Origin: a virus
Strand: one strand, 5' to 3'
Virus record (IMG/VR): IMGVR_UViG_3300001683_000278
Span: 1 to 20,579 of that record
Length of the DNA stretch: 20,579 nucleotides
The notes under the pieces are model-generated. The model was not told where the DNA came from. It did no database searches and saw only the letters and a list, made by a program, of their open reading frames with translations. Shown here in pieces: positions 1 through 7,600 of the stretch; within the stretch, counting starts at the first letter, position 1, and each line of letters opens with the position of its first letter. Position numbers and translations under genes: made by a program.

Positions 1-1
1 C

Positions 2-766
2 GGCCCCATCCCGCTTCTCGGGATCTCTAACTCAGCGCTCGCGATCTACCGCGGCGAGGCTGACTTCCGCCAGACCCTTCACATGCTTGGCCAGGACACC
101 CTGGTCATGATTGGTGATGCTCCGGGTACGGATCTGGAGGAGGAAGAGCCCACGCGCATTGGCGCCGGTGCCAAACTGAACATCGCCGAAGGCGGTGACG
201 CAAAGTTCATTGGAATCTCCTCCGACGGTCTGCCCGAACAGCGCAGAGCCTTGGAAGACGATTATAAGCGAGCCATCGCAATGGGTTCCAGACTCCTGGA
301 AAACACTGCATCGCAGGCTGAATCCGGGGAAGCTCTCCGGGTCAGAGTGGCAGCTAAAACCACTACTCTCCACTCCATCGCGCTCTCTAGCGCAGCTGGA
401 CTGGAACAGGCTCTCAAGCAGATGGCCCTTTGGGTCGGAGCAGACGCTGACGAAGTACGCGTCTCCCCGAACACTGACTTCGTCGAAGACGCAGCCAGCC
501 CCGAACAGGCACTCAAGCTCGTTGAAGCCCGTAACGCAGGACTCCCGATCTCCTTGTCCTCCATTCATGAATGGGCAAGCAAGAACGAGTTCACCCAGAA
601 GACCTGGGAAGACGAACTCGCTCTGATCCAGGAAGACTCTGCGATCATTAACATCATCAACGGCGGAGCCCCGGTCGACCCGACCGCGGTCACCGAGGCC
701 CCCGCCATGGAGAACGATAACACCGAAGACAGTTCCGAAACCCCCGAGGAGGAGGACGAGGCATAA
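2..766 (+). CDS. Portal protein, DUF4055-like, C-terminal part (5' end outside window)
   Basis: The frame is open from base 2, so this is the last 254 codons of a longer gene; the ATG at 83 is internal. The fragment begins PIPLLGISNSALAIYRGEAD, continues with a segment ending TLVMIGDAPG, and later has a helical stretch around LPEQRRALEDDYKRAIAMGSRLLEN followed by TTTLHSIALSSAAGLEQALK. This order (leader helix, beta segment, long 'GSRLLE' helix, Ser/Ala-rich helix) is what I know from DUF4055 phage portal proteins. Such portals form the dodecameric ring at one capsid vertex, through which DNA is packaged and to which the neck attaches. The C-terminus is a Glu/Asp-rich tail that is probably disordered. 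The scaffold gene follows after 60 nt, as expected for a portal. Family assignment is by pattern recall, not by a search. Confidence 0.82.
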   Translation, partial: GPIPLLGISNSALAIYRGEADFRQTLHMLGQDTLVMIGDAPGTDLEEEEPTRIGAGAKLNIAEGGDAKFIGISSDGLPEQRRALEDDYKRAIAMGSRLLENTASQAESGEALRVRVAAKTTTLHSIALSSAAGLEQALKQMALWVGADADEVRVSPNTDFVEDAASPEQALKLVEARNAGLPISLSSIHEWASKNEFTQKTWEDELALIQEDSAIINIINGGAPVDPTAVTEAPAMENDNTEDSSETPEEEDEA

Positions 767-826
767 GCCTCTCCCCTCATCAGCTTTAGGGCAATGTTGC
801 CCCACCCAATCCATGAGGATTACACC

Positions 827-1657
827 ATGCTGAAAGCAATTTATGACAACGCAGAAGAGATTCCGACTGAGTTCTCTTCGCTCTACACCGAGCGCAATGG
901 TCAGTTTGAGTTGACCGGCGTCGAGGGTATCAAGACCTCCGGCGACGTTGACCGACTCCAGACCGCACTCGCAAACGAGCGCACTGCCCACAAGTCCACC
1001 AAGTCCCAGTACACCTGGGTGGGTGACTTGACCGCAGATGGCGTCCAGAGCCTCCGGGACGCACAAGAGGACCTCACGCACCAGCTGTCCGTCCAGCCCC
1101 AGGGCTTGACCGACGCACAGGTCGAAGAGCGAGCCAACACCATGGCAAGCCGACAGACCCGTGCAATGGAGCGCGAACTCGGAACCATCCGTGCAGAGCG
1201 CGACGCTCACGCACAGGCCATTAGCTTGCACGAGGGCGCAGCTGCCCAGCGGAGTATCCGCGACGCAGTCGACTCAGCACTCTCCGGCAAGGGCGCACTC
1301 CCGATCATTGACTCCGCACGAGAGGACATTGTCCCCTTCGCAGAGCGCATTATGACCGTGGACGCATCTGGCAATGTTGTTACCAAGGACGGCGTAGGCT
1401 TTGAGCCCGGCCTTCCCTTCGGCGAAGTTCTCGCTGAGCTACAAGCAGGCGGACGCCGCTCGCACTGGTTCCCCGCGAACCAAGGTGCAGGCGCGGCAGG
1501 TTCTGCTCCTGGCAATGCCCCCGCGATTGGGTCTAACCCTTTCCACGCGGATTCCTTTAACCTCACTGAGATCGGCAAAGTCGTTACGGCTGACCCGACC
1601 CGAGCCCGCACCATGGCGAAAGCCGCAGGCGAGGATCCGGCGAAGTTCGGACTTTAA
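827..1657 (+). CDS. Capsid assembly scaffold protein
   Basis: A 276-aa protein lying between portal and capsid genes. I chose the ATG at 827 because GAGGA at 815-819 lies 7 nt upstream; an in-frame ATG at 794 has no ribosome site. The N-terminus (MLKAIYDNAEEIPTEFSSLY, then ERNGQFELTGVEGIKTSGDVDRLQ) matches the usual start of phage scaffolds. The middle (about residues 45-160) is charged, helical and Gln/Arg/Ala-rich. The C-terminal block NPFHADSFNLTEIGKV, followed by an 'ADPTRARTMAKAAG' helix, resembles the conserved coat-binding tail of this scaffold group ('NPF.k.tfNlTeqgri...nPalA..la..AG'). Scaffolds guide procapsid assembly and then leave or are degraded. No protease domain is visible in it or next to it. 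Confidence 0.85.
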   Translation: MLKAIYDNAEEIPTEFSSLYTERNGQFELTGVEGIKTSGDVDRLQTALANERTAHKSTKSQYTWVGDLTADGVQSLRDAQEDLTHQLSVQPQGLTDAQVEERANTMASRQTRAMERELGTIRAERDAHAQAISLHEGAAAQRSIRDAVDSALSGKGALPIIDSAREDIVPFAERIMTVDASGNVVTKDGVGFEPGLPFGEVLAELQAGGRRSHWFPANQGAGAAGSAPGNAPAIGSNPFHADSFNLTEIGKVVTADPTRARTMAKAAGEDPAKFGL

Positions 1658-1680
1658 GATCGATGTGAGAAGTGGACTCT

Positions 1681-1703
1681 CGGGGCCCCAAGTCGGGGCC
1701 CCG
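1681..1703 (+). terminator. GC hairpin after scaffold gene
   Basis: Perfect 9-bp inverted repeat: CGGGGCCCC at 1681-1689 pairs with GGGGCCCCG at 1695-1703 around a 5-nt loop. It lies 24 nt past the scaffold stop. No T-run follows, so it is either a weak terminator or a 3'-end stabiliser/processing stop. It is one of six similar intergenic hairpins in this window. Confidence 0.6.
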
Positions 1704-1765
1704 TAATAGTAGGTACCGGAATGGTTCTGGTGCCGCCACGCCCCAGCAAGTTGCTCCATAAACCC

Positions 1766-1781
1766 GTGACCACATGGTCAC
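1766..1781. promoter_or_regulatory. Dyad in capsid gene leader
   Basis: GTGACC (1766-1771) and GGTCAC (1776-1781) form a perfect 6-bp dyad with a 4-nt spacer, 26 nt before the capsid start codon and about 12 nt before its ribosome site (AGGGA, 1796-1800). The 150-nt gap 1658-1807 is the longest in the head core and otherwise holds only the hairpin at 1681-1703. The dyad could be an operator half-site pair or an RNA hairpin in the leader; the sequence does not decide. I could not place a convincing promoter here. Confidence 0.3.
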
Positions 1782-1807
1782 ACTGATACTCAGAAAGGGA
1801 CTTTAAA

Positions 1808-2842
1808 ATGTCTCAGACTCAGATCAGCGACGTGGTTGTGCCCAGCGTTTTCGCACCCTACGTTCAGCTTCTCTCGACCAACCTGTCTCTCCTCGTGAAG
1901 ACCGGCGTCATCGCATCTAGCCCCGCCCTCTCCAGCTTCCTCGCTGGCGGTGGTACCTTCATCGACATGCCGCACTTCGACGACCTCAGCGACACCCTCG
2001 CCAACATCTCCGGCGACGCAGGGTCCGACAACATCCGGCCTTCTAACGCAGCAGCTGGCAACGACGCTACTCCCGAGAAGATCACGACCGGCCGCACCGT
2101 TGCAATCCGCAACAACCGCAACCAGTCCTGGTCCGCAATGGATCTCGCATCCCAGCTCGCAGGTCCCGACGCAATGGACGCAATCGCATCCCGCGTTGCT
2201 TCCTACTGGGTTCGGCAGGATCAGCTCCAGCTCAACTCCGTGATCAAGGGTCTCGTTGCAGGCAACGCATCCCTCGTGAACGACATCTCCGCAGCAGACG
2301 GCGTTGACGCAGTCGCAGCAGACCTCTTCTCTGCTGACGCACTGCTCGACACCTTCCAGCTCATGGGCGACCACAAGCAGAACATCTCTGCAATCGCCGT
2401 CCACTCTGCAGTGCACACCGCAATGCAGAAGCTCAACCTCATCGACTTCGTTGCAGCATCTGGCGCAGACGTTGGGTTCGGCACGTACCTCGGCAAGTCC
2501 CTCATCGTTGATGACGGCCTCGCAATCACCACTGACACCGACTCCGGTGCTCAGGCCCGTAACCAGTACTTCACCATCGCATTCGGCGCATCCGCGTTCG
2601 CATACGGCACTGGTTCCCCCCGCGTTGCAGCCGAAGTTTCCCGGCAGGCACTCGCAGGTAACGGCGGAGGCCAGGAAGTCCTGACTTCTCGCCGCGAGTA
2701 CGTTCTCCACCCGGCTGGCTTCACGGTTAACTCTTCCGTGGCCGCAGCTCAGAGCCCGACGAACACCGAGCTTGAGGCTTCTGACGCATACTCCATGACC
2801 TTCGACCGGAAGCTCGTTTCGTCACCAACGGCTAATCCTTAG
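1808..2842 (+). CDS. Major capsid protein (HK97-fold type)
   Basis: A 344-aa protein directly after the scaffold gene. The start at 1808 follows AGGGA at 1796-1800. The N-terminus (MSQTQISDVVVPSVFAPYVQ) and the block ISGDAGSDN...ATPEKITTGRTVAIRNNRNQSW, followed by SAMDLASQLAGPDAMDAIASRVASYW, are the layout I know from phage coat proteins of the type often labelled Gp13-like: an extended E-loop near residues 40-100 and a spine helix near 110-150. The segment DISAADGVDAVAADLFSADALLDTFQLMGD, followed by 'AIAVHSAVHTAMQKLNLID', fits the A-domain. Hundreds of copies would form the icosahedral shell. There is no obvious N-terminal propeptide like the HK97 delta domain, in keeping with the separate scaffold gene. 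Codon use is strongly biased to C-ending and GCA codons, as expected for an abundant protein. Confidence 0.9.
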   Translation: MSQTQISDVVVPSVFAPYVQLLSTNLSLLVKTGVIASSPALSSFLAGGGTFIDMPHFDDLSDTLANISGDAGSDNIRPSNAAAGNDATPEKITTGRTVAIRNNRNQSWSAMDLASQLAGPDAMDAIASRVASYWVRQDQLQLNSVIKGLVAGNASLVNDISAADGVDAVAADLFSADALLDTFQLMGDHKQNISAIAVHSAVHTAMQKLNLIDFVAASGADVGFGTYLGKSLIVDDGLAITTDTDSGAQARNQYFTIAFGASAFAYGTGSPRVAAEVSRQALAGNGGGQEVLTSRREYVLHPAGFTVNSSVAAAQSPTNTELEASDAYSMTFDRKLVSSPTANP

Positions 2843-2869
2843 CCCCAAGTGGTATGCAGCTCTAAAACT

Positions 2870-2891
2870 CGGGGGCCCTTCGGGGCCCCCG
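2870..2891 (+). terminator. Rho-independent-type terminator after capsid gene
   Basis: A 9-bp perfect GC stem (2870-2878 with 2883-2891) is closed by a TTCG loop, the highly stable C(UUCG)G tetraloop in RNA, and is followed by TTTATA. It sits 27 nt past the capsid stop. This is the second best terminator candidate in the window. Confidence 0.75.
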
Positions 2892-2904
2892 TTTATACCC
2901 CCAC

Positions 2905-2926
2905 TACGCAGCAATGTCGCTGCGTA
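2905..2926 (+). promoter_or_regulatory. Leader hairpin before coiled-coil gene
   Basis: TACGCAGC (2905-2912) and GCTGCGTA (2919-2926) pair perfectly over 8 bp with a 6-nt loop. The ribosome site AAGGAG (2931-2936) starts 4 nt after the stem. It may protect the 5' end of a transcript processed after the capsid terminator, or tune initiation. No T-run follows, so it is unlikely to be a terminator. Confidence 0.35.
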
Positions 2927-2942
2927 AACGAAGGAGTCAATG

Positions 2943-3371
2943 ATGACTGATTTCGATAAGCTCCTCGGCGATAATGACAAGACCGAGACCATCCCCAACG
3001 CATCCGCGCCGACCGAGAAGGCCAAGAAGACGGTCAAGAAGGCGGCGAAGCCGACCCCCGAGGTCGAAGACTACCTTAACCCTGTCCCGAACGCCCCGGA
3101 GATCAACGGTCTCCTCCCCGGGCAGAAGGGCTACAACTACAATGCAGCAGTCAAGTCTCTCCAGACCGAGATTGCTGACCTGACCAAACAACTTGAAGGT
3201 CTCCGCGCCGCATCCCGAGACGTTCAGGTCATGCGTAACTCCAGAGTCAAGCCCCTGTCCGCTACCGACGGCAATGCCGCACTCCGCCGACAGAACCAGC
3301 GCATCGCCGCTGAGGCTCAGGAAAAACAAGCCAAGATCGCTGCAGTCCTGAAAGAGATGGGACTGGCGTAA
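2943..3371 (+). CDS. Hypothetical coiled-coil protein downstream of capsid gene
   Basis: A 142-aa protein of unrecognised family. Two adjacent ATGs (2940 and 2943) follow AAGGAG at 2931-2936; I prefer 2943 because it gives a 6-nt spacing, where 2940 gives 3. Residues about 20-45 are Lys/Ala/Pro-rich (KAKKTVKKAAKPTPE) and probably disordered. A short conserved-looking stretch (YLNPVPNAPEINGLLPGQKGY) follows, then helical heptad-like sequence (SLQTEIADLTKQLEGLR and, after a basic linker, AALRRQNQRIAAEAQEKQAKIAAVLKEMG). Position after the capsid gene and before a strong terminator suggests a virion or capsid-associated role, but nothing in the sequence proves it. Membrane segments and signal peptide are absent. 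Confidence 0.75.
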   Translation: MTDFDKLLGDNDKTETIPNASAPTEKAKKTVKKAAKPTPEVEDYLNPVPNAPEINGLLPGQKGYNYNAAVKSLQTEIADLTKQLEGLRAASRDVQVMRNSRVKPLSATDGNAALRRQNQRIAAEAQEKQAKIAAVLKEMGLA

Positions 3372-3425
3372 GCACCCGGAGCGAGAGGTAGAGTCCTTCC
3401 TGCAGATGGCACTCCCCTCACTCCC

Positions 3426-3460
3426 GCGCCCCGCTAGGCCTATTGTGCCTAGTGGGGCGC
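3426..3460 (+). terminator. Strong rho-independent terminator
   Basis: A 14-bp stem (3426-3439 with 3447-3460, one G-T wobble) with a 7-nt loop is followed immediately by TTTT at 3461-3464. It ends the head-core transcription unit and separates it from the accessory structural block. It lies in the 122-nt gap 3372-3493, which holds no gene. Confidence 0.85.
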
Positions 3461-3493
3461 TTTTACTCGTTTCTACCCCCTGAAGGAGCCACC

Positions 3494-4186
3494 ATGGCTA
3501 AATCACCGTACCTGACCGGAAAAGCAACCAGCTCCTGGTTCAGTCGCCGCGCCGGGTCCAACACTGGCGGGTCACACCCCCGGCACAACAATGAAGGGTT
3601 CCTGGTCGATGAGTTCGGCCACACAGTCCTTGATGGCGCCAACGCGCCCATTGAGTTGGGACGGACCACTACCACTTTCCCGGAATACTTCGAACACTAC
3701 AGCGAAGATTTCCCGAACGAGGCTAACGAGCTGGACAGCCTGAACGGCTGCACCACCGAGGGCCTGCTTTTTTCAGCCAGCTCCAATGACGTGTCCATCA
3801 ACTTCACCTCCGACCTCGTGAATCCTCCGGTATTCACCTTGCCGCCCCTCAACATCAACCTGGGCCTGAGCAACAAGGCCGCTCTCTCATGCGCAATGAA
3901 GTGGCGTATTCGGGATACGAACCTCAATGCCAACGTCCCCGATTTGGAGTACCCGGACATTTCATTGGTCGGGACCCTTACGAATGGGATGCAGACCAGT
4001 GCCGCCAGTTCGGTTACAGTGGGGCACCCGACGGACCCCACCCGAAAGCTCACTACCTGGAAGGCAGCTCCCGGAGACCCGTTCGGTAAATTGGTCGGAC
4101 TCTCCGTCCATTTCGGGGCTCCTTTTATTAACTCCGACTGGCTCCTTCAGATCTCTTACATCCTTATCACCGAAGGTGCGGCCTAA
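3494..4186 (+). CDS. Hypothetical phage structural protein (230 aa)
   Basis: The start at 3494 is set by AAGGAG at 3483-3488; an upstream in-frame TTG at 3443 lies inside the terminator stem and is not credible. I do not recognise the family. The N-terminal 40 residues are polar and Gly/Ser/Arg-rich (SSWFSRRAGSNTGGSHPRHN), followed by VDEFGHTVLDGANAPIELGR. From about residue 80 on the sequence alternates polar and hydrophobic residues with many Thr/Ser/Pro (LLFSASSNDVSINFTSDLVN, PPVFTLPPLNINLGLS), which suggests beta structure. There is no transmembrane helix or signal peptide. As the first gene after a strong terminator in a run of fibre-like genes, it may be a virion surface or attachment component; this is inference from position only. 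Confidence 0.7.
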   Translation: MAKSPYLTGKATSSWFSRRAGSNTGGSHPRHNNEGFLVDEFGHTVLDGANAPIELGRTTTTFPEYFEHYSEDFPNEANELDSLNGCTTEGLLFSASSNDVSINFTSDLVNPPVFTLPPLNINLGLSNKAALSCAMKWRIRDTNLNANVPDLEYPDISLVGTLTNGMQTSAASSVTVGHPTDPTRKLTTWKAAPGDPFGKLVGLSVHFGAPFINSDWLLQISYILITEGAA

Positions 4187-4219
4187 CCCGCCCCTTCTCC
4201 TCTAAAAGGACCATATATC

Positions 4220-4615
4220 ATGGCAAACGCATCAAACTTCCTCCGCACCCAGATCGGGACGGAGTTCCTGAACATTGGCGCTGCTACCCTCCCGACTGTC
4301 CTCTACGTCGCACTCTTCACGGACTCCGTGAACGCAGCTGGCACGGGCACCGAGGTTACGGGCGGTTCTTACGCTCGCAAGCAGATTTCCGCATCCTCCT
4401 TCACCGATGATGGCGTTGGTGGGTTCTCCCTCAACACCGCTCTTGAGTTCGTCACCGCGACGGCTTCCTGGGGCACCATCGTCAGCATGGGCATCTATGA
4501 TGCTTCCGGCGCTGGCAACCTCATCGTGTTTGATGATCTCGCAGCAACCAAGACCATCGCAAACGGCGATGCTTTCCGGTTCAACTCGGGTTCCATCATT
4601 GTCAACATCAGCTAA
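4220..4615 (+). CDS. Small beta-rich phage protein, Gp80/tail-fibre-type
   Basis: A 131-aa protein; ribosome site AAAAGGA at 4204-4210, start ATG at 4220. The layout is a common phage family: an N-terminal helix (ASNFLRTQIGTEFLN), then LPTVLYVALFTDSVN, a Gly/Thr-rich turn (GTGTEVTGGSYARKQI), then TATASWGTIVSMGIYDASGA, LIVFDDLAATKTIANGD and FRFNSGSIIVNIS. Members are usually annotated as phage 'tail fibre' or hypothetical proteins; I believe the Pfam-type name is Gp80, but could not check. It is probably a small beta-sandwich virion component. It sits 17 nt upstream of the giant repeat protein, so the two are likely co-translated and may act together. Confidence 0.75.
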   Translation: MANASNFLRTQIGTEFLNIGAATLPTVLYVALFTDSVNAAGTGTEVTGGSYARKQISASSFTDDGVGGFSLNTALEFVTATASWGTIVSMGIYDASGAGNLIVFDDLAATKTIANGDAFRFNSGSIIVNIS

Positions 4616-4632
4616 TTTCCTAGGAGTCCACC

Positions 4633-7600
4633 ATGGGCGCAGATCTCGAAATCATTAGAGGGGTTACTCACGTACCCTACTCTACTTCTGCGTCCACGGT
4701 GGACACCCAGATCTTCCTCGCATACCCGTTCTCCGCATACACCGCCCCTCGTTGGGCCTTTGTCCGGCTCCTGTCCAACAATGGGTATGTGCAGGCTGTC
4801 AACAAAGATGGCCTTGACATGCCTCAGGGCTGTACCGCGGGCGACCAGTCCGCCGTTGTGTCCCTCCACGCCAACCTTACCCTTATGATGCCGCAGATCC
4901 TCGTCCGCGTAGAGTGTGGTCCGTCCACGGCTACGTGGAATGCTGGCGTCACTGAGGTCGACAGGTACGTGGCATGGGAAGTGTGGGAGTACGTTGGGGA
5001 CATTGACGCAGATGACGAGCTTTACATCCCGGGAGCAACCCCGGAAAGCGAGGAACTCCTCCTTGAGCATCAGTTGAACCAGACGGGTGGGCTTACGCTC
5101 GCCCAGGTCCCCAAATGTATCTCGTTCAACCGAGGTATCTCCTGGGAGCAAGAGACCGCAGGGGCAGGCATCCCCGGCGGCTACACCGACGAGACCAAGT
5201 ACGGCTGCTTCAGCGCAGCGTCCATTGACCTCTTCGGAAACCCGGGCACCCTCGTGTCTAACTCCGCCAACGGAGGAGGCCTCCACGCCACTGAGCGGGC
5301 CACCGCCCACTTTGATACGGTGTGGTTCAAAGGCTCTAACTGGGACGTTACGTTCTTCAACGTAGACAATCTAGGCAACCGCATGGCTGCAGGCTCCGGC
5401 ACGTATGACCTGACGCAGTTTGGGCCCTACGCCCCCGCGGACTGGTCCAAGACCGCAATCATCAATGGTGGCCACCGCTGGAGTTCGGACAACGACGCCG
5501 ACGCGGGCTTGGTGGTCTACCCCCATTACGATGACCTGGACACCCTGCAGATGAGCTGCGCCGTGGGCGACACCTTCGCCACTAATGACGGCCTGCCCAT
5601 CACCCTCCTTGAGAACGCAGGGGGCGGTATGTCCGTGACGAGGTTCGATAACCTCTCGACGGGCAAGAACAACGTAGACTTTACCGGGGAAACTGTGTCT
5701 GGAAAACGACACACGTATGACATCCCCTTGAACTTCGACTTCTACCGGGAGAATTTGTCTGGCACCTTCCCGGCCCTGAACCAGTACGCGTCCCTCACGG
5801 GCACCTATGGTTCTCTCGATAGCTCTCGCCCCACCGTGGCAGCGACTTTCGAGAACGTAGATTTCGGCGCTGACAGCATCAAGCTGTACCTCTGCGACAC
5901 AGATGGCGTGACAGACGAGGATGACTTCATCTTCGCTGTCGAGTGTCTCGACTTCGCTGTAGCCGGAACCGGCTCCGAATTGGAGCCCCGCCCCATCGCA
6001 AAGGATGGCGAGGCCAACGCGATCCTTACCGCTCTGGGCGACCCCATTGTCGATGACATGATCTTCTGGGACGGCGACGAGTACAACTTCATATGTAACA
6101 CCGCTACCGAAGGACATGTCACTGACTTGACCATCGCCGGAGGCGGCTCCTGGGAAGCAACCAGTCCCGGGGCAGGCCTCGAAACCGGGGCGTGGGTCTC
6201 CACGGACTTGGCGGCTATTGGCCGGTCTTGGGTTGGCGACGAGGATGACGAGATTGTTGTCACCTTCAAACCGGGCAACCGGGGTAGCGCATTGGCCGTA
6301 GGCCAGCTGACCCTGAAGACGGCAGACGCCACCCTCGCCTTCAATGCCAACATAGAATTCACCGAAAACATATGGGACGCCAGCGAAGGCGAACTCATGG
6401 AGTTGGTGTACAGCACGGGCTTTGAAGAAGGTCACGTGCCGGACCCCGACTACCTCGGCAAAACGATCACCGAAATGACCTTCCACGGTTGGACCTCCTT
6501 CATCACTGGCACTCCGACTAATATGGGTCTCCATAGCATTCGCGTACGCAAGCGCGTGCCCCACGGGTTCCAGTTCGCCACCAAAACTGGCGTCAGTGTT
6601 GGCTCCGTCGACACGGACTTCTCACCTGTCCTTAGGTGCGAAGGCGAAGTGCCCATCCCCTTCATCACGTGCGAGGTCTTCTATGGCCCCCACGGAACGA
6701 TGATCGGTGGCGGCACGTCCTCCCCGATATCTATGGTCACAGGCGAGCCCAAGATTGACACCCTGGCCCTCTGGGAAAACGAATACAACTTCACTGGCAG
6801 TGCTACCACTTCGCTCGTCATCCGGGCACAGGGCTTCCCTGGCGGCGGGTTCTACCTGCTAGCCTCCCCGGGCACTGGCCTGGAGTCCGGCCTCATCACA
6901 TCTACCGACCTCGCAGCCATTGGCAGCGACTGGGTTGGTGAGGCGCAAGATCGCCTCATAGTGACGCTTATTCCCGGGACTAGATCCCCCGGCACAGCGA
7001 TCAGTGGGCAGCTCAAGCTGACCAATGCTAGCGGCGACGTGATCACCTATGTCCCGCCCGTCTGGTTCACCGACTCGTGGTGGGACAGCCACTACCTACA
7101 GGCTGTAGACATCCCCTATGAAGTCGGCTACCACTCCAACTTAACCAAACGTGAGGAGTACATCGGCGACGTTATCGAGCAGATGCAGTTCATCGCCTAC
7201 GTGGACTTCACGTCCGGCGGGGGATCTACCGCAGGCATCACCTCAATCCGCGTCGAGCAGAACATCCCGCAGGATGTGCAGCTACTCCAGGGCGGCTCCG
7301 TCGATCCCGACGTGCAGCACATACTGGGAGCTTCGCTCAACGCAGAGTTCCGCGCGAACTCCACTTCGGACGTGATCCACACGGCTACCTCCGCGATCAA
7401 TGCCGCCCTCGGCTCAGAGGTCGACCCCACGGTCGACCATGATGCCGCCTCGGCGATCAACGCAGAGTTCCGTGGCGACACCTTCGGGTACATTAACCAT
7501 GACGTAGATGGCACTGGCAACTTCCTCGCAAGAGGGGACGCAGACCCCACGGTCATCCATGACCTCACGGGCAACGCGAACGCTGCCGTAAGCGGCGGCT

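Noticed and set aside
794-826. Upstream ATG start for the scaffold gene
   Set aside because: No ribosome site before 794, whereas GAGGA at 815-819 serves the ATG at 827, whose product starts with the usual scaffold N-terminus.
32-1231. 399-codon open frame on the minus strand
   Set aside because: It is antisense to the portal and scaffold genes, spans the gap between them, is Cys/Gly/Val-rich in a way typical of antisense shadows of GC-rich genes, and has no known motif.
1751-1790. Sigma-70 type promoter before the capsid gene (TTGCTC and GATACT)
   Set aside because: The spacing is 28 nt, far outside the normal 16-18 nt.
1790-2710. 306-codon minus-strand open frame opposite the capsid gene
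   Set aside because: Mirror of strong codon bias in the capsid gene; Cys/Val/Asp-rich translation with no domain.
3443-3493. Upstream TTG start for the 230-aa gene
   Set aside because: It lies in the loop and stem of the terminator, while a clear AAGGAG sits before the ATG at 3494.
5371-6564. 397-codon minus-strand open frame opposite the giant fibre gene
   Set aside because: Shadow frame; the plus strand here codes a coherent duplicated domain.
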